The notes under the pieces were generated by a model that saw nothing but the letters and a program-made list of their open reading frames with translations, searched no databases and was not told the DNA's origin. A program made the position numbers and the translations under genes. A DNA stretch of 64,000 nucleotides from Arthrobacter gandavensis. GTDB taxonomy: Bacteria; Actinomycetota; Actinomycetes; Actinomycetales; Micrococcaceae. The stretch is from positions 765,387 to 829,386 of the forward strand of contig NZ_JADKYW010000003.1 in the NCBI RefSeq assembly GCF_015355785.1. The letters run 5' to 3'. This document shows, one piece after another, positions 17,900 through 27,488 of the stretch (the first letter of the stretch is position 1; each line of letters opens with the position of its first letter).

Positions 17900-18682
17900 G
17901 TGAACAGCAGCCATGAACCGGCCCTTTTTGACCTCCGCAGCAGCGCCACCGCCCTGCCGGGTGAACCCGTCCCTTTCACGTCCGGCAGCCCGCTGTCCGG
18001 CAGCATGGCCGGGGACTGGGCGGATCTCCTGGCGCCGGAGGCAGGCCGGATCCACCGCATCGGCGACGAACTCCAGCGCCGGATCGACGCCGGGGAGCAC
18101 ATCCTGCCCCCGCCTGGACGAATCCTCCGGGCATTTACCCAGCCCGCGGAGCAGGTGAAGGTGCTGATCATCGGACAGGACCCGTACCCCACGCCGGGCC
18201 ACGCCGTCGGGCTGAGTTTCTCCGTAGATCCCGCGGTGCGTCCGCTGCCGCGTTCACTTGTCAACATCTACAAGGAGCTCCAGGCTGACCTCGGTATTGA
18301 ACCGGCACTGCACGGGGATCTCAGCGCCTGGACGACGCAGGGCGTGCTGCTCCTGAACCGCGCCCTGAGCGTCACCGCCGGCCAGGCGAACTCGCACCGA
18401 AAACTTGGCTGGGAACCAGTCACCGAACTTGCCGTACGTGCCCTGGCCGCGCGCCGGCGCCCAGACGGTTCCCCGGCCCCGCTCGTGGCGATCCTCTGGG
18501 GGCGCCAGGCGCAGTCCCTTGCACCCCTTCTCGGAGAGCTGCCGCGGATTGAATCGGCACATCCCAGCCCGCTTTCGGCGTCCCGCGGCTTCTTCGGCTC
18601 CCGCCCGTTCAGCCGGGCCAACGAGCTCCTCGTGCAACAGGGAGCAACACCCGTCGACTGGAGATTGCCCGGGGTACGGTAG
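17900..18682 (+). CDS. ung: Uracil-DNA glycosylase (family 1)
   Basis: A 260-residue base-excision-repair enzyme that removes uracil from DNA. The water-activating motif [17 protein letters not shown] has catalytic Asp at about residue 94, and the minor-groove loop [18 protein letters not shown] is at about 220-237. Both are intact, as are [16 protein letters not shown] and ILWGRQAQ. The start is GTG 17900, which gives an N-terminal tail slightly longer than E. coli Ung. It is divergent from DUF3263 with an 85-bp shared promoter region. The next gene starts 32 bp downstream. Confidence 0.95.
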   Translation: MNSSHEPALFDLRSSATALPGEPVPFTSGSPLSGSMAGDWADLLAPEAGRIHRIGDELQRRIDAGEHILPPPGRILRAFTQPAEQVKVLIIGQDPYPTPGHAVGLSFSVDPAVRPLPRSLVNIYKELQADLGIEPALHGDLSAWTTQGVLLLNRALSVTAGQANSHRKLGWEPVTELAVRALAARRRPDGSPAPLVAILWGRQAQSLAPLLGELPRIESAHPSPLSASRGFFGSRPFSRANELLVQQGATPVDWRLPGVR

Positions 18683-18714
18683 AACAACTACCGCATCCTA
18701 GGAGAGAAACCGCA

Positions 18715-19560
18715 ATGCCCGATGCCCCCGCAACCCGGACGCCGGCACCTGCCCGGCGCGCGCGCCCCATGCACACCATGACCGTGCTGCGCCGGGAGCA
18801 GCTCTCCCCCCACATGGTGCGGATCGTGGCGGGCGGCCCCGGCTTCGACACCTTCGCCCCGAGCAGCAGCACCGATGCGTACTGCAAGATCTGGTTTGGC
18901 CGCGACGGCAGGCCGCTGGACGGCACCGCGTCCTTGGAGGAAATCCGGGAGCGAACCCCGCGGGAAGACTGGCCCGTTTCACGGACCTACACCGTCCGGT
19001 GGGTTGACGTGGAACGCCGTGAACTTGCCATGGACTTCGTCGTTCATGGCGACGAGGGCCTTGCCGGCCCGTGGGCCAGTTCGGCCCGGCCCGGGGACGT
19101 CCTCACGTTCGGCGGACCCGGCGGCGGGTACGCCCCCGATCCCGACGCTGACTGGTATCTCTTTGCCGCCGACGAGTCCGCGATCCCGGCAACCGCTGCT
19201 GCGCTGGAGGCGTTGGCGGACGACGCCGTGGGCCACGCCTTCGTCGAGGTGCGGGGACCGCAGGACGTACTTCCGTTGAAGTCCCCCCGCGGTGTTGTGG
19301 TGACGTGGCTCTACCGTGGAGAGGACGAGCCTGCGGGCCGGCTGCTGGTTGCCGCCGTTGACGCGCTGCCCTTCCACGCCGGCGTCGTCCAGGTCTTTGC
19401 CCATGGTGAGCGCGAGGCCATGAAGGGCCTGCGAGAAATATTCTTTACCCGGCATAAACTCGAACGCAGTGCCGTCTCGCTGTCCGGGTACTGGGCCGCG
19501 GGACGGACCGAGGACGCTTTCCAGGCGGAGAAGCGCACCCCGATCGGCAAGATCCTCTAG
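18715..19560 (+). CDS. Siderophore-interacting FAD-binding ferric reductase (SIP family)
   Basis: A 281-residue flavoprotein related to ViuB/YqjH. The N-terminal FAD-binding barrel includes RTYTVRWVD (about 82-90; the flavin-binding R-x-Y-T/S motif) and VHGDEGLAGPWASSARPGD. The C-terminal NAD(P)H domain has the SIP segment FFTRHKLERSAVSLSGYWAAGR. Such enzymes reduce ferric siderophores in the cytoplasm to release iron. A Shine-Dalgarno AGGAGAG precedes ATG 18715. No iron box was recognised upstream, and no siderophore transport genes lie beside it. Confidence 0.88.
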   Translation: MPDAPATRTPAPARRARPMHTMTVLRREQLSPHMVRIVAGGPGFDTFAPSSSTDAYCKIWFGRDGRPLDGTASLEEIRERTPREDWPVSRTYTVRWVDVERRELAMDFVVHGDEGLAGPWASSARPGDVLTFGGPGGGYAPDPDADWYLFAADESAIPATAAALEALADDAVGHAFVEVRGPQDVLPLKSPRGVVVTWLYRGEDEPAGRLLVAAVDALPFHAGVVQVFAHGEREAMKGLREIFFTRHKLERSAVSLSGYWAAGRTEDAFQAEKRTPIGKIL

Positions 19561-19575
19561 TCCGCACCCACGCAG

Positions 19576-21402
19576 TCAGCGGCGGCGGTTGCGCCGGTCG
19601 TTGCCGTTCAGGTTCCGGGTCAGCGGCCGTGCAAGGTTGTCGCCGAAGACCACGCCGCCGGCGATCGCCAGGATAACGGTCAGCGCGTTGAACAGGCCGA
19701 TCACGCCCGCAGAAATATCATCCAGCCCTATGCTCAGCCCGTACATCGACCGGAAGATGCTCAGCCCCGGGAAGAGGAACAGGATCGCGGGAACTGCGAT
19801 GACCAGCTGAGGCGCACCCATCCGCAGGGCGACGATCCGCGAGGCCATGCCGATGACGATCGCGGCGACAGCCGGTGTCAGCCGCGGCCCGACTCCCGCA
19901 GCCTCCGAGGCCACCGAAACCAGGAATCCGGCGACCCCGATGAGCACGGTGGGCAGGACCAGGTTTGCCGGTGACTGCTCGGTGATGCTGATGGTGGCCA
20001 GCGCCACGGCCAGCACCAGCACCGTCACGGCAAAGGGATACGGCGAGGATGCGCCCGCGGTCACCTCCAGCCGGGGCATTCCCACCAGGGCTCCGGCAAC
20101 GAGGGCGACGGCGATGCCTGCCACGATCGCGCCGAACGTCAGGAAGGCAGAGAGGAAGCGGCCGGCGGCTGTTACCGGGAAGCCGTTGATCGCATCCTGC
20201 ACCGCAGAGACCAAGCGGCCGGTAGGCAGCAGCAGCAGGATCCCGCCGGCAACAACGATCCCCGGTGCTATCTCCAGTTCGGCAACATCCGTAGAATCCA
20301 GCCACCAGAACAGCATGGCCAGCGCCGTGACCAGGAATCCGCTGGCAGCGGTGGTGAAGAAGTCCGGGACGCGCCAGCGTCCAAGGACCCGCTGCAGCAG
20401 GCTGACCAGGATGGTGCTAGCGAATCCGACGGCGGATCCAAGCGGGCTGCCCCCGATGAACGCCACGATCGCGGCCGCGAAGAGTCCCGCCGAAAAGGTT
20501 ACGGCCCAGCGGGGAAAGGGTTTGGGCTGATGCACGATTGCATTGAGCTGCTGGGAGGCCTCGGCACGGGAAACATTGCCGTCCACGATGTCCGTCACCA
20601 GCCGGTGCACCAGTGCCAGGCCCGCATAGTTGTTGGTCCAGGACCGGACCACCCGCATAACGGTGATGGGAGTCTGGTCCTTGGGAGAATAATTGAGCAG
20701 GACGGACTGGTTGGTGATGTCCACCTCGATGTTCTCGAGACCGTACGCAGCGGTGACGGCGATCATCGCCGTTTCCACCTCCAGGGCGCCGGCACCGTAC
20801 CGGAACATGGTCTCGGCCATGCCCAAAGCCAGGTCGAGGGTCTTGCGGGCGCTGGCGTCCGGCCCGCCGGAACGGACCCTGGGATTGGCGTACGGACTCC
20901 CGGCCAGGCGTTCGACGATGGACATGGCCTGGGTAGGCGGCGTCTCGCCCTGTACCAGCCGTTTGAGCACGCGCCGCGCTGCGGCGGAGGATGAATCCGC
21001 CCGCGGGGCGGATGAGGGACTGTGCTGGCGCGGAGCCGTCTTCCGCGCACGCGGTTTGCCCGGCCGCGGAGCGGTTCCCGGAGCCGGCCGTCCGGGCTGG
21101 CCGGCAGCAGCGGCTTTGCGGGCAGCGGCTGCCTTGCTGCCCCGGGGCATGCGCGGCACCGAGGAGGTGGCCGGCGGCGGCTTCGGCTTTGTGCTCCGCA
21201 GGCCGCCCGGCCCGGGAACTGCCGGCAGGGCGTCAGCCGGAGTCTCGATTCCGGCTGCTTCCTGGACCGGTGCCGGACCGGAACGCGGATGCCCCTCATC
21301 GTCCGGGCGTCCGGGCACCCTGATGATGGGAATCAGGCCGGCCACGGGCTCCGGTGTGGGCGCAGGCCCGCGGCGGTCGTCGTCGTTATCCACGGTGTCC
21401 AC
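19576..21402 (-). CDS. Threonine/serine exporter family protein (ThrE)
   Basis: A 608-residue inner-membrane exporter. An unusually long disordered N-terminus (about 1-150, Pro/Ala/Arg/Lys-rich) precedes the soluble DUF1212 domain (about 160-290; GAGALEVETAMIAVTAAYGL and QTPITVMRVVRSWTNNYAG), and about 10 TM helices follow. Corynebacterium ThrE exports threonine and serine with the same fused DUF1212 + ThrE_2 layout. It converges on the SIP gene with only 15 bp between stops and lies just downstream of the FemABX-like gene on the same strand. Confidence 0.85.
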   Translation of the reverse strand: MDTVDNDDDRRGPAPTPEPVAGLIPIIRVPGRPDDEGHPRSGPAPVQEAAGIETPADALPAVPGPGGLRSTKPKPPPATSSVPRMPRGSKAAAARKAAAAGQPGRPAPGTAPRPGKPRARKTAPRQHSPSSAPRADSSSAAARRVLKRLVQGETPPTQAMSIVERLAGSPYANPRVRSGGPDASARKTLDLALGMAETMFRYGAGALEVETAMIAVTAAYGLENIEVDITNQSVLLNYSPKDQTPITVMRVVRSWTNNYAGLALVHRLVTDIVDGNVSRAEASQQLNAIVHQPKPFPRWAVTFSAGLFAAAIVAFIGGSPLGSAVGFASTILVSLLQRVLGRWRVPDFFTTAASGFLVTALAMLFWWLDSTDVAELEIAPGIVVAGGILLLLPTGRLVSAVQDAINGFPVTAAGRFLSAFLTFGAIVAGIAVALVAGALVGMPRLEVTAGASSPYPFAVTVLVLAVALATISITEQSPANLVLPTVLIGVAGFLVSVASEAAGVGPRLTPAVAAIVIGMASRIVALRMGAPQLVIAVPAILFLFPGLSIFRSMYGLSIGLDDISAGVIGLFNALTVILAIAGGVVFGDNLARPLTRNLNGNDRRNRRR

Positions 21403-21428
21403 CCCTGCTTCGCTGCTGGTGAGTCGGT

Positions 21429-22505
21429 TCAGTAGAACGGCTGGTGGTGGCGCCGCCAGTAAACCTGGCGCGTCACGCGTTCTCCAATGGTGTTCCAGAT
21501 CCGGTAGCGGAGCGGATCCAGCACCACATCCCAGCAGCCGGTGAAGTCGGTGACGGTCTTGGAGAAGCTGGTCTTGAACAGGCCCAGCCCGTGGTGCGGG
21601 TGTTCCTTGTTCTTCAGTTCGCTGCTGGGCGGAGTTCCGCAGAAATCGTATTCCTCGATTCCGAAGTCTTCCTTAAGCTCCGTGAGTGCGGTCCACTGCA
21701 CCAGATGGGAGTCCCCGTACTGGTTGCGGCGCGGTTTGGAGCCGCCGTCCTTGTACGTTCCCTTTTTCCCGTAGGCGATCACGAATGCGCCCACGTTGGG
21801 TTCGCCGTCCTCGTCGAAGGCAAAGTAGAACCGGCCCTGGCCGGCGTCGACGAAGTTGGACCAGAAGCGGCGGTAGTACTCGTAGGACCGCATCCGGGCA
21901 TCCGAGCGGTCTTCAATGTGGCTCATGAGCTTGTACATAGTCCGCATGTTTTCTTCGGTGGGCTCCACGCGGCGCACGTCGGCGCCTTCGCGGATGGCCC
22001 GCCGGACGGCGTTGCGGGCGCGGGAGGAGATGCTCTTCAGGATCTGCTCCGTGTCCGGGGTGGTGTCCAGCAGCGCGGTTGAGTCGTTGGGCTGCAGGTT
22101 GAACGTCTTGACGAACCCGGCAGAGGTGAACAGGTCCCGGACGTCATCCCCGTCCACGATGTCCGGTTCGACCTTCAGAGCGAAGACGCGGCGGCCCGTT
22201 TCCTTCGTGAACCGGCCCAGTGCCCGCGCCATTGCCGGCACGTCCTCCGGGGCGGCGGCGTCGGGCCCCTTGATGAGGTACCAGAGGCTGCCGAGCAGCG
22301 GAACCTGCTTCTCGATCACCAGATTGTAGGAGGTGTATTCCGGGCAGCTGAAGACCACGTGGACCGGGTTCCAGCCGTGATGGGACTTGACCTCGGCGTA
22401 GGCAGCGGACTGCAGTACGTTGCCGCCGTTGGGATTGGACTGGACCAGCTTGTCCCAGTCCGCAACCTCGTCAGCGGTGGCCAGGCGTGCACTAAAGTCT
22501 CGCAA
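21429..22505 (-). CDS. FemABX-type peptidoglycan bridge aminoacyltransferase
   Basis: A 358-residue acyltransferase of the lipid II:glycine glycyltransferase (FemA/FemB/FemX) family. It has two GNAT-like halves with NGGNVLQSAAYAEVKSHHGW near the N-terminus and LKVEPDI, ISSRARNAVRRAIREGADVR, AFDEDGEPNVGAFVIAYGKK and WTALTELKEDFGIEEYDFCG further on. Family members move an amino acid from aminoacyl-tRNA to the lipid II stem peptide at the cytoplasmic membrane face. The frame opens with TTG at 22505, with GAGGAA just upstream. The gene lies 26 bp upstream of thrE; interpeptide-bridge Ser/Thr/Ala use links the two genes by theme only. Confidence 0.88.
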   Translation of the reverse strand: MRDFSARLATADEVADWDKLVQSNPNGGNVLQSAAYAEVKSHHGWNPVHVVFSCPEYTSYNLVIEKQVPLLGSLWYLIKGPDAAAPEDVPAMARALGRFTKETGRRVFALKVEPDIVDGDDVRDLFTSAGFVKTFNLQPNDSTALLDTTPDTEQILKSISSRARNAVRRAIREGADVRRVEPTEENMRTMYKLMSHIEDRSDARMRSYEYYRRFWSNFVDAGQGRFYFAFDEDGEPNVGAFVIAYGKKGTYKDGGSKPRRNQYGDSHLVQWTALTELKEDFGIEEYDFCGTPPSSELKNKEHPHHGLGLFKTSFSKTVTDFTGCWDVVLDPLRYRIWNTIGERVTRQVYWRRHHQPFY

Positions 22506-22734
22506 AATTCCTCAACTAGTCCTCGTTGGTGGATCATTCTTCCGCCCCCGCACGGAGCACCGGCTCCGGGCCGTTTCCAAGTCTATCCGCCGGGTGCCCG
22601 CACCCTGAACGGGCCCCGCCCGGCGTGCCGGGTGAACGCTTGGCGCGCGCGGCAGGGGAATAGTCGGCGGGAAGCCGGGGTTGTGCGCAACAATAGATGC
22701 ATACGCATATTTACGACGACGAAGGCGGGCGGCA

Positions 22735-23787
22735 GTGGCACAGCACATCGAACTGGGACTGGACACGTTTGGAGACGTGACGCTGAGCGGGGACGGAACC
22801 ATCCTGCCCATGCCCGAGGTCATCCGCAACGTGGTGGCTGAGGCCGTGCTGGCAGATTCGGTGGGCCTGGACTTCATCGGCATCGGCGAGCACCACCGTG
22901 ACGACTACGCGGTGTCCTCACCGGAAACCGTGCTGGCGGCAGTTGCCGGCCAGACCAGCCGCATCCGCCTGGGCTCCGCTGTGACGGTTCTCTCCTCCGA
23001 CGATCCCATTCGGGTGTTCGAACGCTTCGCCACCCTGGACGCCGTTTCGAGCGGCCGGGCAGAGGTTATCCTGGGCCGGGGTTCCTTCACCGAGTCCTTC
23101 CCGCTGTTCGGCTTCGACCTCTCCGACTACGAAGTGCTCTTTGAGGAGAAGCTGGACCTGTTCACCAGGCTGCTGCGCGAGGACCCTGTCTCCTGGGAGG
23201 GCAGCATCCGCCCGCCGATGCGCAACGTCCAGGTCTACCCGCCCACGCAGGGCGGACGGATTCCCACCTGGATCGCCGTCGGCGGCACCCCGCAGTCGGT
23301 GGTGCGGGCCGCGCACTATGAACTGCCGCTGATGCTGGCGATCATCGGCGGCGAACCGGCACGGTTCACCCCGTTCGTTTCGCTGTACAAGCGTGCCTTG
23401 AAGGAATTCGGCAAGCCGGCACTGCCCGTCGGCGCGCACTCCCCCGGCTATGTTGCCGCGACGGATGAGCAGGCACTTGACGAAGCCTGGCCGCACTACG
23501 CCCGGATGCAGAACCGCATCGGCCGCGAGCGCGGCTGGCCGCCCGTTACCCGCGCCGAGTACGAAGCCGGCGCCGGCCCCGAGGGCGCCCTCTTTATCGG
23601 GTCCCCGAAAACGGTCGCGGACAAGATCATCCGGACCGCACGGACCCTGGACCTGTCCCGCTTCGACCTGAAGTACAGCCTGGGCACACTCCCGCACGAG
23701 AACCTGATGAAGTGCATCGAGCTCTACGGCACCCAGGTGGCGCCGGCTGTCCGCGCCGCGCTGGCCGCAGACACCCAACAGGACTAG
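22735..23787 (+). CDS. LLM-class flavin-dependent oxidoreductase
   Basis: A 350-residue luciferase-like monooxygenase fold (F420 or FMN dependent). It has IELGLDTFGDV at the start, DFIGIGEHHRDDYAVSSPE (the conserved GEHH segment, about 44-50) and RIRLGSAVTVLSSDDPIRVF. I chose GTG 22735 with GAAGG about 9 nt upstream; the open frame from 22681 adds a non-homologous basic tail. The subgroup resembles the Atu2307/SP_0267-type oxidoreductases. It converges on the MFS gene with a 4-bp overlap of stop codons. The substrate is unknown. Confidence 0.88.
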   Translation: MAQHIELGLDTFGDVTLSGDGTILPMPEVIRNVVAEAVLADSVGLDFIGIGEHHRDDYAVSSPETVLAAVAGQTSRIRLGSAVTVLSSDDPIRVFERFATLDAVSSGRAEVILGRGSFTESFPLFGFDLSDYEVLFEEKLDLFTRLLREDPVSWEGSIRPPMRNVQVYPPTQGGRIPTWIAVGGTPQSVVRAAHYELPLMLAIIGGEPARFTPFVSLYKRALKEFGKPALPVGAHSPGYVAATDEQALDEAWPHYARMQNRIGRERGWPPVTRAEYEAGAGPEGALFIGSPKTVADKIIRTARTLDLSRFDLKYSLGTLPHENLMKCIELYGTQVAPAVRAALAADTQQD

Positions 23788-25229
23788 GCATCGGCCGGGA
23801 GGAACCAGCGAGTGAGCGGTTCCTCCCGGGCGAGCCCTGCGGCGCGCGCAATATTGCTCCGGTCAGCACCGGTGAGCCGCTGGTGCTCCTGGCGCAGGTA
23901 CTCACGCCAGGTGGGAACGTCGTATATCTCCCGGAACTGGCTGGAGTCCGTGACCGAGTGAACCAGCTCCCAGGTCGTCGCCCCGGTGCGCAGCCGGGAG
24001 AGCTCCACTTCACGCATGGCTTCCACGAATTCGGGGGCCTCGTCCGGGGCCAGCTCGTAGGCAACCAGGATAGTCACGGGTCCGGATCCCGGGTTTGGTT
24101 CGGATTCAACCTCCAGTCCCAGCTCCGGTTCGGGAACACTGCGGTCCAGCTTTCCGGTACCGGGCAGCAGCGGCAGCGGCACCACGCTGGCGGCAACCAG
24201 CAGGAGAACGACGGCGGCACCCGCCAGCACCGGTGCGTAGCCGAACGCTGTGGCCAGGGCTCCCCACAGCACCGACCCAAGCGCCTGGGTTCCGGTGAGC
24301 ACCATCAGGTATACGGCGAGTCCGCGGGCGCGAACCCATTCCGGCAGGGTCAGCTGCATGGCGCTGTTCAGGGTGGAGAGGGTGTTGATCCAGGCCATGC
24401 CGGCCAGCACCAGGAGAACTGCCAGCGGAACAGGCGGCAGGTATCCGGCGGAAAACACTGCCACCCCGAAGACAGCGGCGGATGCACCCAGCAGCGCCGT
24501 GTCACCGAGCAGCTTGCGGGTCCTCACCAGCAGGACCACGCCGAGGATGGCCCCGCTGCCCAGCGCTCCGAGCAGCAGCCCGTACCCGGAGGATCCCATC
24601 CCCAGATGCCCGTTCACGGCAACAGGGAGCAGTGCGTAGAGGGCGCTGGCCGGAACCAGGAACAGGATGCAGCGCAGCAGGATGCGGCGGATCCGCGGTG
24701 CCGCCCGAATGTACCGCCTTCCGGCAGCGAGCGCTTCGCCCAGGTGTTCGCGGTCCTGGGGACTCTGCGGCGCGCTGCGCCAGAGGAAGACCGCCAGGGC
24801 TGTTCCGAGAAAAGACAGGGCGTTGAGGCCGAAGACGAAGGCGGGACCGATGGCGGAGACCAGCACGCCGCCCAGCGCCGGGCCCACGGCAAGTGCTGCG
24901 TTGACCGCCACGGACCCGAGTGCTGACGCGGACCGGATCTGCCCGCGCGGTACCAGCGATGGGGTCACCGCCTGCCAGGCCGGGGCACTCAGGGCGACTC
25001 CGCAGCCGATCAGGAATGTGTAGAGGAGCAGCGAATCCGGCCCCAGCAGGAGCGCGGGAGCCAGTGACGCCGACTGCACCAGGGAGACCAGCACCGGGCT
25101 CGCCCCGCTCTCCACGAGGTACCACTGCGCGCCGACTGTCTGCATCCAGCTGCCGATGTTGGATCCCAGCTGCGCCAGCCACAGGATCAGGAACCACCGG
25201 TTGCGCAGCGGCGCCCAGGGAGATTCCAT
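23784..25229 (-). CDS. MFS transporter with C-terminal extension; motif A region missing
   Basis: A 481-residue protein of the EntS/TMS exporter type (LRNRWFLILWLAQLGSNIGS at the start) with a soluble C-terminal ~110-residue domain (VTILVAYELAPDEAPEFVEA, then the conserved WREYLRQEHQRLT). Compared with the intact MFS protein at 170-1465, about 43 residues are absent after APALLL (near residue 57). The missing part is the end of TM2, the motif A loop G-x-x-x-D-x-x-x-RR and most of TM3, and LYTFLIGCGVALSAPAWQA follows directly. The frame is kept. The protein is probably non-functional or topologically altered unless this is an assembly deletion. Confidence 0.8.
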   Translation of the reverse strand: MESPWAPLRNRWFLILWLAQLGSNIGSWMQTVGAQWYLVESGASPVLVSLVQSASLAPALLLGPDSLLLYTFLIGCGVALSAPAWQAVTPSLVPRGQIRSASALGSVAVNAALAVGPALGGVLVSAIGPAFVFGLNALSFLGTALAVFLWRSAPQSPQDREHLGEALAAGRRYIRAAPRIRRILLRCILFLVPASALYALLPVAVNGHLGMGSSGYGLLLGALGSGAILGVVLLVRTRKLLGDTALLGASAAVFGVAVFSAGYLPPVPLAVLLVLAGMAWINTLSTLNSAMQLTLPEWVRARGLAVYLMVLTGTQALGSVLWGALATAFGYAPVLAGAAVVLLLVAASVVPLPLLPGTGKLDRSVPEPELGLEVESEPNPGSGPVTILVAYELAPDEAPEFVEAMREVELSRLRTGATTWELVHSVTDSSQFREIYDVPTWREYLRQEHQRLTGADRSNIARAAGLAREEPLTRWFLPADA

Positions 25230-25407
25230 CGGATTCCTCCCTCTGTGGCGGCGCTCCCGGCCGGGAAGGGAATTACGGACCTGAGCGCGTCACTGGCAGG
25301 GTAGGTCCGCGGGATACAGGGAGTCCAGAGCACGCCTCCCTCAGGAGTATGGCTGACGCCTTGTCGTCAAAAACCTGGGCAGTGCTGCACCGTCATCAAG
25401 GACGCGG

Positions 25408-25429
25408 CTGCCAGGCCGCAGCCTGGCAG
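25408..25429 (-). terminator. Hairpin terminator of the CHAD gene
   Basis: CTGCCAGGC-CGCA-GCCTGGCAG: a 9-bp stem with a tight 4-nt loop, located 19 bp beyond the CHAD stop codon. The rest of the 218-bp gap (25230-25447) shows no gene. Confidence 0.7.
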
Positions 25430-25447
25430 TTTGTGTGGAGGCGCCGC

Positions 25448-26362
25448 TCACCAGCCGTGCGCCGCTGCGAACCCTTGCCAGAGGCGGCGGAAATCCTGCT
25501 CTGCCGCGCGGCCCTGCTGTTCCTCCACAGCGTGGAGCCGCCCGTAGGTGAAGCCGCTGCCGCCACGGCCGGGGTGGGCCCCGAGCCACACCAGCAGTTC
25601 CCGGGTGACGACGCTGTCCTGATGCTCGCCGAGCGCTTTCTGGACCGTTTCTGCTGCTTCCACCATGGCTGTGGCGCGCTCTCCGCCCACGGGAACGTAG
25701 GCCTCCGCGGCATAACGCAGCCGTTTGGCATCCTTGCGGGCCTCGTGGAAGATTTTGGCCCGCCGCGCGTCGTCGTTCTCCTCGCGGGCTTTGCGAACCC
25801 GGCGGCGGAGCCGGCGAAGGTCGCGGCGGATGAGCCGTCTGCCAACCTTCCGCGCGGACCGGCTCGCTGTGCCGGTGAGCTGCGGGTCCTCCAGCAGCTC
25901 CCCCAGTTCACGGACCAGGGCTGCGTAGCGCTTCGCGCCTAGTTCGCGGTGGACCGTTTGAGCAGCCTCGGCATAGCGTGCCGTCAGTTCCGCGTCGATC
26001 CGGGCCGAGACAGGGCCCTTTACGAGGTCATCCTGCTGTGAAGCCACCAGCTCCAGCAGCCGGTGGCGCATCACCTGGGCGTCGCGCGCCGCACCCAGGA
26101 CCTGGGCCAGCCATTTGAGCTCGGCACGAATCTGTTTGGCGGGCTGCTCGGGAAGCAGCTTGCGGTAGCTGGCCAGCACGGACCGCAGCCGACGGGTACT
26201 GACCCGCATCTTGTGGATGGCATCGGCCTCGCCGGTGCGCAGCCGCCCCTCCTGCCGCAGCATTTCCGCGTACTGCTCCGCGACGTAGCGCAGCAGTGCG
26301 TCTCCGGCCGTGCCGTCCGGTCCTGCCACAGGGGCGGCTGGCAGGTCAGTCGCGGAAGCCAT
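25448..26362 (-). CDS. CHAD domain-containing protein
   Basis: A 304-residue all-helical protein of the conserved histidine alpha-helical domain family. Conserved basic/His motifs are visible: DAIHKMRVSTRRLRSVLASY (about 47-66), ARDAQVMRHRLLEL, FHEARKDAKRLRYAAEAY (about 207-224) and LGEHQDSVVTRELL. CHAD proteins bind inorganic polyphosphate through these residues and often pair with CYTH triphosphatases, but none is adjacent here. It is divergent from the aldo/keto reductase. Confidence 0.92.
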   Translation of the reverse strand: MASATDLPAAPVAGPDGTAGDALLRYVAEQYAEMLRQEGRLRTGEADAIHKMRVSTRRLRSVLASYRKLLPEQPAKQIRAELKWLAQVLGAARDAQVMRHRLLELVASQQDDLVKGPVSARIDAELTARYAEAAQTVHRELGAKRYAALVRELGELLEDPQLTGTASRSARKVGRRLIRRDLRRLRRRVRKAREENDDARRAKIFHEARKDAKRLRYAAEAYVPVGGERATAMVEAAETVQKALGEHQDSVVTRELLVWLGAHPGRGGSGFTYGRLHAVEEQQGRAAEQDFRRLWQGFAAAHGW

Positions 26363-26494
26363 GGCTCAGTATAGGCAGGCGCGCCCCGTGCCGGGCAGGT
26401 CCCCTGTACCCGGAGACGGACACGGCCGTAGCATCGGCTGTACCCGGCCGCACACCGGGTACAGCTGCCGCCGAGCCCTCTGGAGGCAAGGTCC

Positions 26495-27481
26495 ATGAAC
26501 TCGATGCGCTACGTGAAGCTTGGCCGTTCCGGGGCAACCGTTTCGGCCGTCGGCCTGGGTTGCCTGAGCTTCGGGGACCCTTCCCGGGGGACCCATTCCT
26601 GGACACTGAGGGAGGACGATTCGAGGGCTCTGATCCGCAGGGCGCTGGAACTGGGCATTAACCTCTTCGACACTGCGAACGTGTATTCGGCCGGTGACAG
26701 CGAACGGATCCTGGGGGTTGCGCTGCGGGAATACGCCCGCCGGGAGGAAGTCGTCATTGCCACCAAGGTGCATGGGGAGATGTCACCGGGCCCCAACGGC
26801 TGGGGACTGTCCCGCAAGCACATCCTTTGGCAGGTGGAGGAATCGCTGCGCCGGCTGGGCACTGACTACATCGACCTGTACCAGATCCACCGCTGGGACA
26901 GCTCAACGCCGCTGGAGGAGACCCTGGCCGCCCTGGACCAGCTGGTGAGGGACGGGAAGGTCCGCTACGTGGGTGCTTCCACTACGTTCGCCTGGCAGTT
27001 CGCCAAAGCCCTGGGCCTGCAGCGGGAGAACCGGTGGTCGCCGTTCGTCACCATGCAGGACCATTACAACCTGATCTACCGCGAGGAGGAACGGGAGATG
27101 TACCCGCTCTGCCTCGAAGAAGGCATCGGGGTGCTGGCGTACTGTCCGCTGGCACGCGGCCGCCTGGCCCGGCCCTGGCACGGGGAAAGCCGCCGGCGGG
27201 GGCACGATGCCCTGGCGGATGCCATGTACGGAGCGCACCGGGAAACCGACCTGATGGTCTCGGATGCGCTCGGAACCGTAGCCCAGGCGCACGGGGTGTC
27301 CCGGGCCCGGGCGGCCCTCGCCTGGGTCCTGGGCCACCCGGTGGTCACCGCACCTCTGGTGGGCGTCACCTCACTGGCGCAGCTTGATGACGACGTCGCC
27401 GCCCTGGACCTGGAGCTGACCGCCGAGGACCAGGCACTGTTGTCAGAGCACTACGTTCCGCACGGCGTCGCAGGTTTTTGA
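26495..27481 (+). CDS. Aldo/keto reductase
   Basis: A 328-residue NADPH-dependent TIM-barrel oxidoreductase. The catalytic tetrad is present: D59 and Y64 (NLFDTANVYSAGDSE), K91 (VVIATKVHG) and H132 (DLYQIHRWD). The C-terminal cofactor region includes ALAWVLGHPVVTAPLVGVTS. GGAGG precedes the ATG. It most resembles the yeast-AAD/YajO-like branch (AKR11/12). The physiological substrate is unknown. It converges tightly (7 bp) on the maltose-type permease gene. Confidence 0.92.
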   Translation: MNSMRYVKLGRSGATVSAVGLGCLSFGDPSRGTHSWTLREDDSRALIRRALELGINLFDTANVYSAGDSERILGVALREYARREEVVIATKVHGEMSPGPNGWGLSRKHILWQVEESLRRLGTDYIDLYQIHRWDSSTPLEETLAALDQLVRDGKVRYVGASTTFAWQFAKALGLQRENRWSPFVTMQDHYNLIYREEEREMYPLCLEEGIGVLAYCPLARGRLARPWHGESRRRGHDALADAMYGAHRETDLMVSDALGTVAQAHGVSRARAALAWVLGHPVVTAPLVGVTSLAQLDDDVAALDLELTAEDQALLSEHYVPHGVAGF

Positions 27482-27488
27482 CCCTCCC

